DNA of 64,000 nucleotides from Rhodobacter flavimaris. Its GTDB lineage: Bacteria; Pseudomonadota; Alphaproteobacteria; Rhodobacterales; Rhodobacteraceae. The notes under the pieces were generated by a model. It had not been told where the DNA came from. It did no database searches and was given only the letters and a program-made list of their open reading frames with translations. Position numbers and translations under genes: made by a program. Positions 37,434 through 48,072 of this stretch are shown one piece after another. The stretch's first letter is position 1, and each line of letters starts with the position of its first letter. The DNA is taken from assembly GCF_021378075.1 (NCBI RefSeq), contig NZ_JAJUOS010000009.1, positions 1 through 64,000 on the forward strand, read 5' to 3'.

Positions 37434-38197
37434 CAGCGCGTCTCCTCGATCTTGGCGACCGCCGCCAGCAGCAGCGGGGCGAGGCGCTCGGCCATGGCGT
37501 CTTGCTGGGCAGGGGTGGCGATCAGGTCGTTGCGCAACTCGATCATGACATTCGGAATGCCCATGGGGGTTGCTTGCAGGGCGAGCGTGTGGGTCACCTC
37601 ATCCGCCGCCGAATAGGGCTCATTCAGGCGGGCATCCATCTGGGTCGCGGCACAGGCCTCGGCGTGGAAGGCCAAGGCCAGCGCGGGGTCGGCGTCATGA
37701 ATCACGCCCAGTTCGACGGCGCGGGCCTTGCCGTTGAAGACGGGGGTGAAGCTATGCACGGTGATCATCACCGGCGCGTGGCCCAGGGCCAGCTTGCGCG
37801 CGATCTGGGCGCGCAGCGCGGCGTGGAAGGGCACATAGAGCGCCTCGGTCCGCGTCAGGCGCTCCGACGGGGCGATGTTGCGGTTCCCGGGAATGTCGTG
37901 AATTTCCGAGCGCGCGGGCATGGCGCCTGCGGAATGCGGGGGGCGGTTGAGATCATAGATCAGGCGCGAGCTGTTGGCATGCACCAAAACCGCGTTCAAC
38001 CGCGCCGCCAGCCCCCGCGCCAGCCCGAGCGCACCCGGATCCCAGGCGATATGGGCCTCGCGCTGCGCGGCGCTCAGCCCAAGGTCGCCCCAAGGCGCCG
38101 GGAAGGCGTTGGACGCATGTTCGCACACCACCACGAAGCGGCCGGAGGAATCCGGCCCTTCGATAGATACGGCGATATCCGTGATCTGATCGGTCAT
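37433..38197 (-). CDS. N-formylglutamate amidohydrolase family enzyme
   Basis: A 254-residue zinc amidohydrolase. The family motifs are VVVCEHASNAFP (about 22-33), HIAWDPGALGLARGLAARL, VLVHANSSRLIYDLNRP and ITVHSFTPVFNG. HutG-type enzymes cleave N-formylglutamate, but no histidine-utilisation gene is nearby. As the first gene of an operon with a glutamine-synthetase-like ligase it more likely cleaves an N- or gamma-glutamyl amide at the end of a pathway. It starts behind AGGGAA, divergent from the RpiR regulator. Confidence 0.8.
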   Translation of the reverse strand: MTDQITDIAVSIEGPDSSGRFVVVCEHASNAFPAPWGDLGLSAAQREAHIAWDPGALGLARGLAARLNAVLVHANSSRLIYDLNRPPHSAGAMPARSEIHDIPGNRNIAPSERLTRTEALYVPFHAALRAQIARKLALGHAPVMITVHSFTPVFNGKARAVELGVIHDADPALALAFHAEACAATQMDARLNEPYSAADEVTHTLALQATPMGIPNVMIELRNDLIATPAQQDAMAERLAPLLLAAVAKIEETR

Positions 38198-38335
38198 TTC
38201 CCTGTCGATTCTCTTTTTATCTTTCGGTCAGGCTCTCTCGCATGGGCGGGTTCTGTCAATATCATTTCAAAAATCTAATTTCTGTTACAATCTGTTCTAA
38301 AGCCGAGTCGGCCCATCACAGGGGGATTGCCCAAT
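38198..38335. promoter_or_regulatory. Divergent control region of the catabolic operon and its RpiR regulator
   Basis: About 140 bp, clearly more AT-rich than its flanks around 38250-38300. A direct repeat TCTGTT (38281-38286 and 38291-38296), one helical turn apart, is a candidate operator half-site pair. Promoters in both directions must lie here. Confidence 0.5.
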
Positions 38336-39211
38336 TTGGCAGCAGTGACGCAGACCATCGAAGAGCAGTTGCGCGGCGGGATCGAGGCGATGACCCGCGC
38401 CGAAAAGCAATTGGCCAGCCATATCTTGCGCCATTATCCGGTGGCGCTGCTTGGGTCGGTTACCCAACTGGCCAAGGCGGCCGAGGTGAGTTCACCGACC
38501 GTGGTGCGGCTGGCGCAGAAAATGGGATTCGGCGGCTATCCCGGCTTGCAGGCTGCCGTGAAGGAGGAGCTGGAGGCGCGGCTGGAAAGCCCGCTGGCCA
38601 AGCATGACCGCTGGGCCGAGGCGGCGCCCGAGGCGCATATCCTCAACCGTTTTGCCGATGCGGTGCTGAGCAATCTGCAAGCGACGCTGAAGCAGATCGA
38701 CCATGCCGAGTTCGACGCGATCGCGCGGCTTCTGGCGGACCCCAATCGCAAGGTCTTTGCCACGGGCGGACGGATTACCATGGCGATGGCCGAGTATTTC
38801 GTGACCCATATGAAGGTGATCCGGCCAGAGGTGGAATTGCTTGCGCCGGTCTCGAACGCTTGGCCGCCTGCGCTGATCGAGATGCGTCGCGGCGATGTGC
38901 TTTTGGCCTTCGATATTCGCCGCTATGAAAACAACGTGCTGCAATTGGTCGAAATGGCAGCCGAGCAGGGGGCCGAGGTGGTGCTGATCACCGACCCTTG
39001 GGTTAGCCCCGCCGCGACCCATGCACGCTATCGGCTTTCGGCGCAGGTTGAGGTGCCCTCGGCTTGGGACTCGACGGTGGCGATCCAGGTTCTGGTCGAG
39101 ACCCTGATGGCGGCGGTGCAGTCGCTGACCTGGGAGCAGACCGCCGCGCGGATGAAGCGGCTTGAGGAGCTTTATGCGCGGGCACGCTTTTTCCGGGGGC
39201 GCAAGGGGTAG
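38336..39211 (+). CDS. MurR/RpiR family transcriptional regulator
   Basis: A 291-residue regulator. The start is TTG 38336, with AGGGGGA nine bases upstream; TTG 38327 and GTG 38345 are alternatives. The N-terminal RpiR helix-turn-helix (about 10-80: MTRAEKQLASHILRHYPVALLGSVTQLAKAAEVSSPTVVRLAQKMGF) is followed by a SIS domain (about 115-250) for a phosphorylated or other small ligand. The divergent position makes it the likely local regulator of the catabolic operon. The inducer is unknown. Confidence 0.87.
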   Translation: MAAVTQTIEEQLRGGIEAMTRAEKQLASHILRHYPVALLGSVTQLAKAAEVSSPTVVRLAQKMGFGGYPGLQAAVKEELEARLESPLAKHDRWAEAAPEAHILNRFADAVLSNLQATLKQIDHAEFDAIARLLADPNRKVFATGGRITMAMAEYFVTHMKVIRPEVELLAPVSNAWPPALIEMRRGDVLLAFDIRRYENNVLQLVEMAAEQGAEVVLITDPWVSPAATHARYRLSAQVEVPSAWDSTVAIQVLVETLMAAVQSLTWEQTAARMKRLEELYARARFFRGRKG

Positions 39212-39263
39212 GGGGCGCTGCCCCCTCGGGCCTTGCGGCTCTCACCCCCGAGGTATTTTCGCC
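39210..39263. repeat. Dispersed intergenic repeat, copy 2 (inverted)
   Basis: The core TCACCCCCGAGG (39242-39253) is the reverse complement of the core at 8826-8837. The flanking GCC..GGC and GGGGGC..GCCCCC hairpins recur in the same relative order. It lies between the convergent RpiR and ABC ATPase genes, where the stem could act as a shared terminator. Confidence 0.7.
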
Positions 39264-39279
39264 AAGAAGAAACGGCGGG

Positions 39280-40326
39280 TCAGTCTCCGATCACCAGCAG
39301 GTCGGAAGCGTTGAGGCCGAGGACGACCTTTTCGCCGAGGCGCGGGGGCGTCGTGTGGGTGGTGTTGAATGTGTCGAAGGCGATGCTTTGGCCACCGACA
39401 TCGGCGCGCAGGCGGATCACCGAGCCGAGGAAATCGACATCGGTGATCGTGCCTTGCAGCCCGGTGTCATGCGCGCCCTGGCCCAAGGCGACCATTTCGG
39501 GGCGCAGGCCGAGGGTTGCGGTTTTTCCGGTCAGTGCCCGGTGCAGGAGGATCTCGGTTCCGGCGACATCGACGCGTCCGGTGCTGGCGTCGAGGACTTT
39601 GGCCTCGAGCGTGTTCAGCGTGCCGACGAAGCCCGCAACAAATCGAGTGGCGGGGCGGTTGTAGATCTCGAACGGGGTGCCGACCTGATCGGCGATGCCC
39701 TGGTGCATCACGACCACGCGGTCGGACATTGAGAGCGCCTCTTCTTGGTCATGGGTGACGAAGATCGTGGTGATACCAAGCTCACGCTGGATCGTGCGAA
39801 TCTCGTTGCGCAGGCTGACGCGGACCTTGGCGTCGAGCGCCGAGAGCGGCTCGTCGAGCAGAAGGACTTGTGGTTTGGGCGCGAGGGCGCGGGCAAGCGC
39901 CACGCGCTGTTGCTGTCCGCCCGAAAGCTGGAACGGGTAGCGGTTGCCAAGCTCGGGCAGGCCGATGAGGGCGAGCATTTCCTCGACCCGCGAGGCGATC
40001 TCGCGGGCAGGCGCGCCCTTGACCTTGAGGCCGAAGCCCACGTTCTGCGCGACCGTCAGGTTGGGGAAGAGCGCATAGGCCTGGAACACCATGCCGATAT
40101 TGCGCTGGTTCGGGCGCAGGCGCACCACGTCCGCGCCGTCGATGGTGATCTGGCCGGCCGAGGGGGTCTCAAACCCTGCGACCATGCGCAGGACCGTGGT
40201 CTTGCCGCAGCCGGATGGGCCGAGGAGCGAAATGAACTCGCCCTGTTCGACCGAGAGGTTGAAGTCTTTCACCACGCGGTTCGGGCCGAAGCTCTTTTCC
40301 AGATGGGAGATAGTCAGAAAGCTCAT
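39280..40326 (-). CDS. ABC importer ATP-binding protein (Fe3+/polyamine/phosphonate type)
   Basis: A 348-residue ATPase. It has Walker A GPSGCGKT at about 34-41, Q-loop VFQAYALFP, signature LSGGQQQR, Walker B LLLDEPLSALD and a C-terminal TOBE domain (about 245-345). This is the form found in putrescine, iron and 2-aminoethylphosphonate importers. The start overlaps the second permease gene by four bases. The substrate cannot be told from this subunit. Confidence 0.93.
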   Translation of the reverse strand: MSFLTISHLEKSFGPNRVVKDFNLSVEQGEFISLLGPSGCGKTTVLRMVAGFETPSAGQITIDGADVVRLRPNQRNIGMVFQAYALFPNLTVAQNVGFGLKVKGAPAREIASRVEEMLALIGLPELGNRYPFQLSGGQQQRVALARALAPKPQVLLLDEPLSALDAKVRVSLRNEIRTIQRELGITTIFVTHDQEEALSMSDRVVVMHQGIADQVGTPFEIYNRPATRFVAGFVGTLNTLEAKVLDASTGRVDVAGTEILLHRALTGKTATLGLRPEMVALGQGAHDTGLQGTITDVDFLGSVIRLRADVGGQSIAFDTFNTTHTTPPRLGEKVVLGLNASDLLVIGD

Positions 40327-41105
40327 CGGGCAGCCTTGGTATGTTTCGAGAAGCGGGTGACAAGTTGGATCAGGCCCATGCAGGCCCAAGTGATCACGAA
40401 GGCGATGGTCGCCAGCGCGAAGGGCTCATAGGCCTTGTTGGCGCCCATCAGCTGAAGATAGGGGCCGAAGGCGGGGCGGTTCAGGAGCGCGGCCATGGTG
40501 AATTCGCCCATGACGATGGCGAAGGTGACAAACGCGCCCGAGAGCACCGCGACCAGCACATTGGGCAGGATGACGCGCGCGAGCACCGTGAACCAGCCCG
40601 CGCCAAGGGACTGGGCGGCCTCGGTCAGGGTTGCCACGTCGATGGTGCGCAGGCCGGTGTCCACGGCGCGATACATGTAGGGCAGCGAGAGCGTGGCGTA
40701 GCCGAACATCAAGAGCATGTTGGTGCCAAACGTAGAGCCCGTCATCGGCAGCCAGCTGGAGGTGTTGAACAGCCGGATATAGCCGAAGACCACGACGATC
40801 GCCGGGATTACCAGCGGCAGCAGGGTCACGAATTCGACCACCGGGCGCATGCGCGGCATCTTGAGGCGCACCCAGAAGGCCGTGGGAACGACAAGGAACA
40901 TGCCAAAGACGATGGTCAGCAGCGCCATGAACACCGAATAGGAGAAGGTCTGGCGGAATTGCGGATCGGCCAGCACCTTGGCGTAGGCGTCGAAGGAGTA
41001 GACTCCCCGGCGCATCGACAGCGAGAACTCGACCATGCCGATCAGCGGCAGGACGAAATAGGTGACCCCGAGGAAAAGGATGGCCCAGGCGGCGGCTTTC
41101 TTCAT
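40323..41105 (-). CDS. ABC importer permease 2
   Basis: A 260-residue inner-membrane permease with six helices and the binding-protein-dependent transport EAA motif near 170-190 (EAAQSLGAGWFTVLARVILPN). It starts at ATG 41105, overlapping the stop of permease 1; a longer frame is rejected because it lies wholly inside the upstream gene. It pairs with permease 1 in a heterodimer. Confidence 0.9.
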   Translation of the reverse strand: MKKAAAWAILFLGVTYFVLPLIGMVEFSLSMRRGVYSFDAYAKVLADPQFRQTFSYSVFMALLTIVFGMFLVVPTAFWVRLKMPRMRPVVEFVTLLPLVIPAIVVVFGYIRLFNTSSWLPMTGSTFGTNMLLMFGYATLSLPYMYRAVDTGLRTIDVATLTEAAQSLGAGWFTVLARVILPNVLVAVLSGAFVTFAIVMGEFTMAALLNRPAFGPYLQLMGANKAYEPFALATIAFVITWACMGLIQLVTRFSKHTKAAR

Positions 41106-41977
41106 TTCAGCCACCTCTCGGAGCGCATCCGCAGCCAGATGTAGATCACGTTGGCGATGCCGGTCACGAGGATCATGCCGAAGGCCATGGCATAGCCCAG
41201 ATGCGGGTTGCCCAGAACGTCGCCGCGGATCTGCGCGAACAGCATGATCGGCACGATGTTCAGGCTGGAACCCGTCAGTGCGATGGCGGTGGCGACGGCG
41301 CCGAAAGCGTTGGCGAACAGAAGCGCGAAGGTGCCCAGGATCGTCGGGAACAGGATCGGCAGCGCGACCATGCGCCAGTATTGCGTACCCGTCGCGCCAA
41401 GGCACGAGGCGGCCTCGCGCCACTCGCGCTTCAGCCCGTCAAGCGCGGGGGTGATGATCAGGATCATCAGCGGGATCTGGAAGAACAGATAGGTAATCGT
41501 CAGACCCCAGAAGCTGAGGATGTTGAACCCCATGGCGCGCAGATTGATGCCGAACTGCGTCTTGAGGAACATCGTCACAAGGCCAAGCGGCCCGAGCGTG
41601 GCGAGGAAGGCAAAGGCCAGCGGAACGCCCGCGAAGTTCGAAGCGACGCCCGAGAACGTCATCAGCGGCGAGCGGATCGTGTTGGGCAGCCCGCCCAGCA
41701 CCATCGCGGACGCCATCAGGAAGCCGACAAGGCAGCCGATCGCCGAGGAGGCGACCGAGATCTTGATCGAGATCCAGTAGCTGGCGATGATCGAAGGGGT
41801 GAAGAGGCCCGCGATATTCTCGAACGTAAAGGAGCCGTCGGCGCGCTGAAAGGCGCCGATCACGATCTTCATCGTCGGCGCGATCAGGAACAATCCAACG
41901 AACAACGCAAAGGGCACAAGGCCCAGCCAGTTCAGATTGATCCGCCGGCGCGGTGGGGGCAATTGCGTCTCGCTCAC
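41102..41977 (-). CDS. ABC importer permease 1
   Basis: A 291-residue permease with six helices and the EAA motif REAASCLGATGTQYWRMVALPILFP near 195-220. The start is GTG 41977 behind GGAG at six bases' spacing. The frame to 42046 would run back through the hairpin at 42016-42044. It is downstream of the binding-protein gene and overlaps permease 2. Confidence 0.88.
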   Translation of the reverse strand: MSETQLPPPRRRINLNWLGLVPFALFVGLFLIAPTMKIVIGAFQRADGSFTFENIAGLFTPSIIASYWISIKISVASSAIGCLVGFLMASAMVLGGLPNTIRSPLMTFSGVASNFAGVPLAFAFLATLGPLGLVTMFLKTQFGINLRAMGFNILSFWGLTITYLFFQIPLMILIITPALDGLKREWREAASCLGATGTQYWRMVALPILFPTILGTFALLFANAFGAVATAIALTGSSLNIVPIMLFAQIRGDVLGNPHLGYAMAFGMILVTGIANVIYIWLRMRSERWLK

Positions 41978-42015
41978 GCTTTCTCCGCTTGGTCTTGGCC
42001 CCAAGGGGCGCAGGA

Positions 42016-42044
42016 GCCGCCCCCGGTTAAAAACCGGAGGCGGC
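42016..42044 (-). promoter_or_regulatory. Intercistronic hairpin between binding-protein and permease genes
   Basis: Two stacked stems, GCCGCC/GGCGGC (42016-42021 with 42039-42044) and CCGGTT/AACCGG (42023-42028 with 42032-42037), with one mismatch between. No T tract. It most likely stabilises the binding-protein mRNA and reduces transcription into the permeases. Confidence 0.65.
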
Positions 42045-42066
42045 ATTGTATCACGAAAGATCGCGT

Positions 42067-43170
42067 TTACTGGACGTTGGCGCCGACGACGGCATCCCAG
42101 CCACCGACAACGGCCTCTTTGTTGGCGCCCTGTTCCTCGATGGTCGGGAAGTAGGCGGCCTCATAGGATTCGGCCGGGGGCAGGGCGTCCATCAGCTCTT
42201 GCGGGATCTTGCCAGCAGCGGCCATCGCATTGAAGCGCGCCGGGTGGCAGTAGCCCTTGAGCCAGAGGTTCTGGCCTTCGTCCGAATAGAGGTACTCCAT
42301 CCACAGCTTGGCTGCGTTCGGATGGGGCGCGTGGGCCGAGATCGCCTGGACATAGACGCCGGCGAGAACGCCGGTTTTCGGCACGACGACCTCGACCGGC
42401 GGGTTGCCCGCCAGCGTGTCGCGCGCGGCCAGCGCGTTATAGTCCCACATCACCACGATCGGAGTCGCGCCCTGCGCGAGCGTGCCGGCCTTGCCGATGA
42501 CCGGGACGAAGTTGCCCGCCTCGTTCATGGACTTGAAGTACTCAAGACCCTTCTCGCCCGCTTCCTTGCCAGCCGCGCCGCCATTGGCCATGCCGGCCGC
42601 CAGCACCGCGAGAATCGCCTGGTTCGAGGCGCGCGGGTCACCCGCAAGCGCCACCTGACCCGCATATTCCGGCTTGAGCAGGTCGGCCCAGTCGGTAGGC
42701 GTGTTGTCCACGAGGTCCTTGTTCACCATGAACGACATCACGCCGTAGTAGTCGGCATACCAGTAGCCATCCGGGTCTTTCGCGCTGTCCGGGATCTCGT
42801 CCCAGGTCGAGACCTTGTAGGGCTGGATCAGCCCTTCTTCCTTCGATTGCGGGCCGAAAGCCAGGCCCACGTCGATCACGTCGGGCGCCTGCGGGCCGGT
42901 GTTGCCCTTGTTGGCGCGGATCGCCTCAAGCTCGTCAGCCGAACCCGCATCCGGGTTCAGTTCGTTCACGCTGATTTCGGGATACTTGGCCTTGAAGCCG
43001 GCGATCACGTCGCCGTAGCCGCACCAGCTGTGCGGCAGCGCGATCGTGGTCAGCATGCCTTCCGCCTTGGCGGCGGCTTCGAGCGCGGCCATGTCCTCGG
43101 CATGGACCAGCGCGGTCGATGCCAGAAGTGCTGCGGCCCCTACCAGCCAGTGCATCGGTTTCGTCGTCAT
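42067..43170 (-). CDS. ABC importer periplasmic substrate-binding protein
   Basis: A 367-residue extracellular solute-binding protein. The signal peptide (about 1-24, ending VHA) is followed by a type II binding fold related to iron, polyamine and phosphonate receptors (LEAAAKAEGMLTTIALPHSWCGYGDVIAGFKAKYP; DYYGVMSFMVNKDLV). The mature protein has Cys50 in WCGYG and a second Cys in GYCHPARF, possibly a disulfide. It is the first gene of the operon. The substrate is unknown. Confidence 0.88.
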   Translation of the reverse strand: MTTKPMHWLVGAAALLASTALVHAEDMAALEAAAKAEGMLTTIALPHSWCGYGDVIAGFKAKYPEISVNELNPDAGSADELEAIRANKGNTGPQAPDVIDVGLAFGPQSKEEGLIQPYKVSTWDEIPDSAKDPDGYWYADYYGVMSFMVNKDLVDNTPTDWADLLKPEYAGQVALAGDPRASNQAILAVLAAGMANGGAAGKEAGEKGLEYFKSMNEAGNFVPVIGKAGTLAQGATPIVVMWDYNALAARDTLAGNPPVEVVVPKTGVLAGVYVQAISAHAPHPNAAKLWMEYLYSDEGQNLWLKGYCHPARFNAMAAAGKIPQELMDALPPAESYEAAYFPTIEEQGANKEAVVGGWDAVVGANVQ

Positions 43171-43532
43171 TTCGGATCTCTCCCCGTCAATCGGATCTCT
43201 CGGGCCCGGAATGGGCGCCGACTAGCAGCTAGGCGCCTTCTGTGACAGTCTTGCGACGCGGGCGCTCATTGGTCGTCAAAGTTTGACCGACCGGGCAAGA
43301 CTTGCTTGAAAACTCGTGGCTTGCAACATTTCCGTTACTTCCCTGTCATGAATGCTGAAATTTTGGGCGCCAGTAGGGGCGCCGGAAGAGCGGGCGCCAT
43401 TCGCGCCGGGCGCGCTCTGACGAACCAGTGGTCTTTGCGGTGGTGACGCGCGCTCGTGCCGCGCTCTGAGGCCCTTGAAAACGGGTGATTTTTCCGCCCC
43501 CCTGTGCAAGCATGAGGGCAGGAGGACCCGCC
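43171..43532. other. Divergent intergenic region rich in GGCGCC palindromes
   Basis: About 360 bp between the ABC operon and the monooxygenase gene. Five GGCGCC hexamers occur (43214, 43232, 43366, 43378 and 43393). The first pair forms an imperfect hairpin through CTAG arms (43214-43237). Promoters for both directions are expected, but no standard boxes can be assigned with confidence. Confidence 0.5.
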
Positions 43533-43850
43533 ATGACCGAGATCACCAAGGATTTCACCGGACAGACCGTCATTTGCACGTTCGAGATGACGCCCGCCAC
43601 CGCGATCGAGCTGATGGAGGCGCTGACAGATGCCTATGAGCATTGCATCCGCCACCAGCCGGGCTTCATCGGCGCCGGGGTTCACATGAACGACGCACAT
43701 ACCCGCATCGCGACCTATTCCAAGTGGGAAAAGCGCGGCGATTATCAGGCCATGCTGCGCTCGCCCGAGATGATCACGCGCAACCGGCACATCGCCACGC
43801 TGTGCCGCAGCTTCGAACCCGTGATGTATGAGGTCTTCGGCGCCTATTGA
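43533..43850 (+). CDS. Antibiotic biosynthesis monooxygenase (ABM) family protein
   Basis: A 105-residue ferredoxin-like-fold protein of the ABM/DUF4188-like group. It has TVICTFEMTPATAIELMEALTDAYEHCIRHQPGFIGAGVHMNDAHTRIATYSKWEKRGDYQAML, the fold's typical beta-alpha-beta pattern with a conserved Trp and a His. Such small proteins act as cofactor-free oxygenases or bind haem; the substrate here is unknown. The ATG follows GGAGGA. Single gene. Confidence 0.7.
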   Translation: MTEITKDFTGQTVICTFEMTPATAIELMEALTDAYEHCIRHQPGFIGAGVHMNDAHTRIATYSKWEKRGDYQAMLRSPEMITRNRHIATLCRSFEPVMYEVFGAY

Positions 43851-43913
43851 CGCCAAAGAACGTGCATTCCTTGACGACTCACTCTATGCTGCGCTGCGGC
43901 ATAGGAGGTGGGG

Positions 43914-44537
43914 ATGTCTGGACTGGTTATTACGGTTGCGCAGCAAAAGGGCGGCGCGGGCAAGACGACGCTGGCGGTGAACCTGGCGGTCGGCTTCCTG
44001 CAGCGGGGCCTGAGTGTGGCGTTGCTCGACACCGATCCGCAGGGCTCGCTCGGGCGCTGGTTCATGGCGCGCCGCGACGTGCTGGGCGAGCCGGGGCTGG
44101 AATTCTCGACTTCCTCGGCCTGGGGCGTCAGCTACGAGGTTGAAAAGCTTAAACGCAGCGTGGACGTGGTGATCATCGACACGCCGCCCAAGGTGGACAG
44201 CGACCTGCGCCCCGCGCTGCGCGAGGCCGACGTTATCCTCGTTCCGGTGGCCGCCAGCCACGTGGACCTGTGGGCCACCGAAGGCGTGCTCGACCTTGCG
44301 CGGCGCGAGAACAAGCGACCCAAGGTTGTCCTGAACCGCGTCAAGCGCGGCACCCGGCTGGATGCCGAGGTCCGCGAATCCGCAGAACAGCTTGAGGCCG
44401 ATCTGCTCGACGCGGTCCTAGCGCATCGCGTGGTCTATGCTGAGACGCTCGGGCAGGGGCTTGGCGCCCTTGAGGCCGCGCGCAAGGGCCCGGCGCATGC
44501 CGAAGTTCTGGCCCTGCTGGCCGAGCTGACGGACTGA
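43914..44537 (+). CDS. Solitary ParA/MinD-family ATPase
   Basis: A 207-residue ATPase with the deviant Walker A KGGAGKTT at about 13-20 (signature Lys plus P-loop Lys), DTDPQGSLGRW, and VVIIDTPPK. The start at 43914 has a GGAGG site. No parB or parS site is nearby, so it is not a chromosome or plasmid partition pair here. Related solitary ParAs position protein clusters such as cytoplasmic chemoreceptors (PpfA) or carboxysome-like bodies. Cargo is unknown. Confidence 0.85.
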   Translation: MSGLVITVAQQKGGAGKTTLAVNLAVGFLQRGLSVALLDTDPQGSLGRWFMARRDVLGEPGLEFSTSSAWGVSYEVEKLKRSVDVVIIDTPPKVDSDLRPALREADVILVPVAASHVDLWATEGVLDLARRENKRPKVVLNRVKRGTRLDAEVRESAEQLEADLLDAVLAHRVVYAETLGQGLGALEAARKGPAHAEVLALLAELTD

Positions 44538-44603
44538 ACGATCACTATAGATATTCAATAATCTGCATGTTACGCTCCGCCCATTACAATCAGGGAGGAT
44601 GTA

Positions 44604-45206
44604 ATGCGCATTGCTTTGGGTCTTGTTTCTGTTCTGGCCTTTGCGGCCCCGGCTTTGGCCGAGAATGCCCCAGTGGGCATTACCCCCGACATGATGAGCG
44701 TGACCGTCGAGACCGAGTCTGGCCCGGTAGAGATCTCGCGCATTCAGGACAACGCCAATGAGCTGAGCGGCGAATGGGCGCGCACCTCGCGGCCCTGTCC
44801 GAATTTCTGCCTTCAGCCGATGATCCCGGCGCCTGGTGTGACCCCGATCGGCGAATTGGAAATGCTGCAATTCCTGCAAGATCCGAACGTCGTGGTGATC
44901 GACGGCCGCGTGCGCCCCGATTTCGAAGGCGGCGCCATCCCCGGCGCGATCAACGTGCCCTATACCGAAGCTGGCGACCGCTTGGGGGAACTGGGCTGCG
45001 AGCCTGATTTCGACGGGTTCGACTGCTCGGTCGAGGGCGTGAAATCCGCCGCGCTCTATTGCAACGGCCCCTGGTGCGGCCAATCCCCCACCGCCGCCCG
45101 CCGCATGATCGAGGCCGGTTTCCCTGCCGGGAAAATCTATTACTATCGCGGCGGTATGCAGGTCTGGCGGATGCTTGGGCTGACGGTGACTGACACGAAG
45201 AACTGA
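44604..45206 (+). CDS. Exported rhodanese-like domain protein
   Basis: A 200-residue protein. The signal peptide (MRIALGLVSVLAFAAPALA, 1-19) is followed by a Cys-containing linker (RPCPNFCLQP) and a rhodanese domain (about 80-195: VVVIDGRVRPDFEGGAIPGAINVPY, then ALYCNGPWCGQSPTAARRM). The active-site loop has Cys in LYCNGPWC. A periplasmic location suggests sulfur transfer or thiol chemistry there. It is followed 12 bp later by the NYN-domain gene. Confidence 0.8.
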   Translation: MRIALGLVSVLAFAAPALAENAPVGITPDMMSVTVETESGPVEISRIQDNANELSGEWARTSRPCPNFCLQPMIPAPGVTPIGELEMLQFLQDPNVVVIDGRVRPDFEGGAIPGAINVPYTEAGDRLGELGCEPDFDGFDCSVEGVKSAALYCNGPWCGQSPTAARRMIEAGFPAGKIYYYRGGMQVWRMLGLTVTDTKN

Positions 45207-45720
45207 GTGGAGTGGTAAATGGTATCAGCAGATAGTCTTGCAGTCGGTCTGCTGGTCCTGATCCTAGGTGTCGTTTACCTGTTGCTGCGGTCGAGAAGCC
45301 GGCCGCAGCCTCGTTACGCCGTTCTCGATGGTTCCAACATTCTCTATTGGCGCAATGAAGCGCCCGATCTGAGCGCGGTGCGGCAGGTCGTGCAGGAACT
45401 TCAGGCGCGGGGTTGCTCTCCGGTGATCTGGTTCGATGCGAATGCCGGTTACCTGGTCGAGGGACGCTATATTGGGGAGTATCAGTTCTCCGTGGCGCTC
45501 GGAGTGCCGGTGAGGCAGGTTTACGTTGCGCCGAAAGGAACGCCCGCCGATCCGCTGATCCTTGATGCGGCTACCAAGCTCTCTGCGGTCGTTGTCACGA
45601 ATGATCGCTATCGAGACTGGGCCGGCCAATACCCCATGGTCGGCGAATATGGGCGCTTCATTCGCGGCAGCTTCCGGGATGGTCGGCTGGAATTGGTAGA
45701 GCCGGTCGCACAGATGGCGG

Positions 45721-47904
<2,184 letters not shown>

Positions 47905-48072
47905 GGCAAAACCTCCGGGGCCTGCCTAATTTGATCTATTTTTGTTCTCTTGCAAGGTCTGCGGTGGCTGCAGCGCGGCAATCGGGTGCGATTGAGGGCG
48001 CCAAACCGCCCAAAGGGCTTGCGCTTTTGGCCGGTTTGGCTAAGAAAGGCCAAGCATCCGAGGAGGTAAGCC

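Noticed and set aside
44604..45206. PQQ-associated CXXCW-type protein
   Set aside because: The Cys pattern in LYCNGPWC superficially resembles it, but the domain order and the DGRVRPDFEGGAIPGAINVPY block fit a rhodanese fold better, and no PQQ genes are near.
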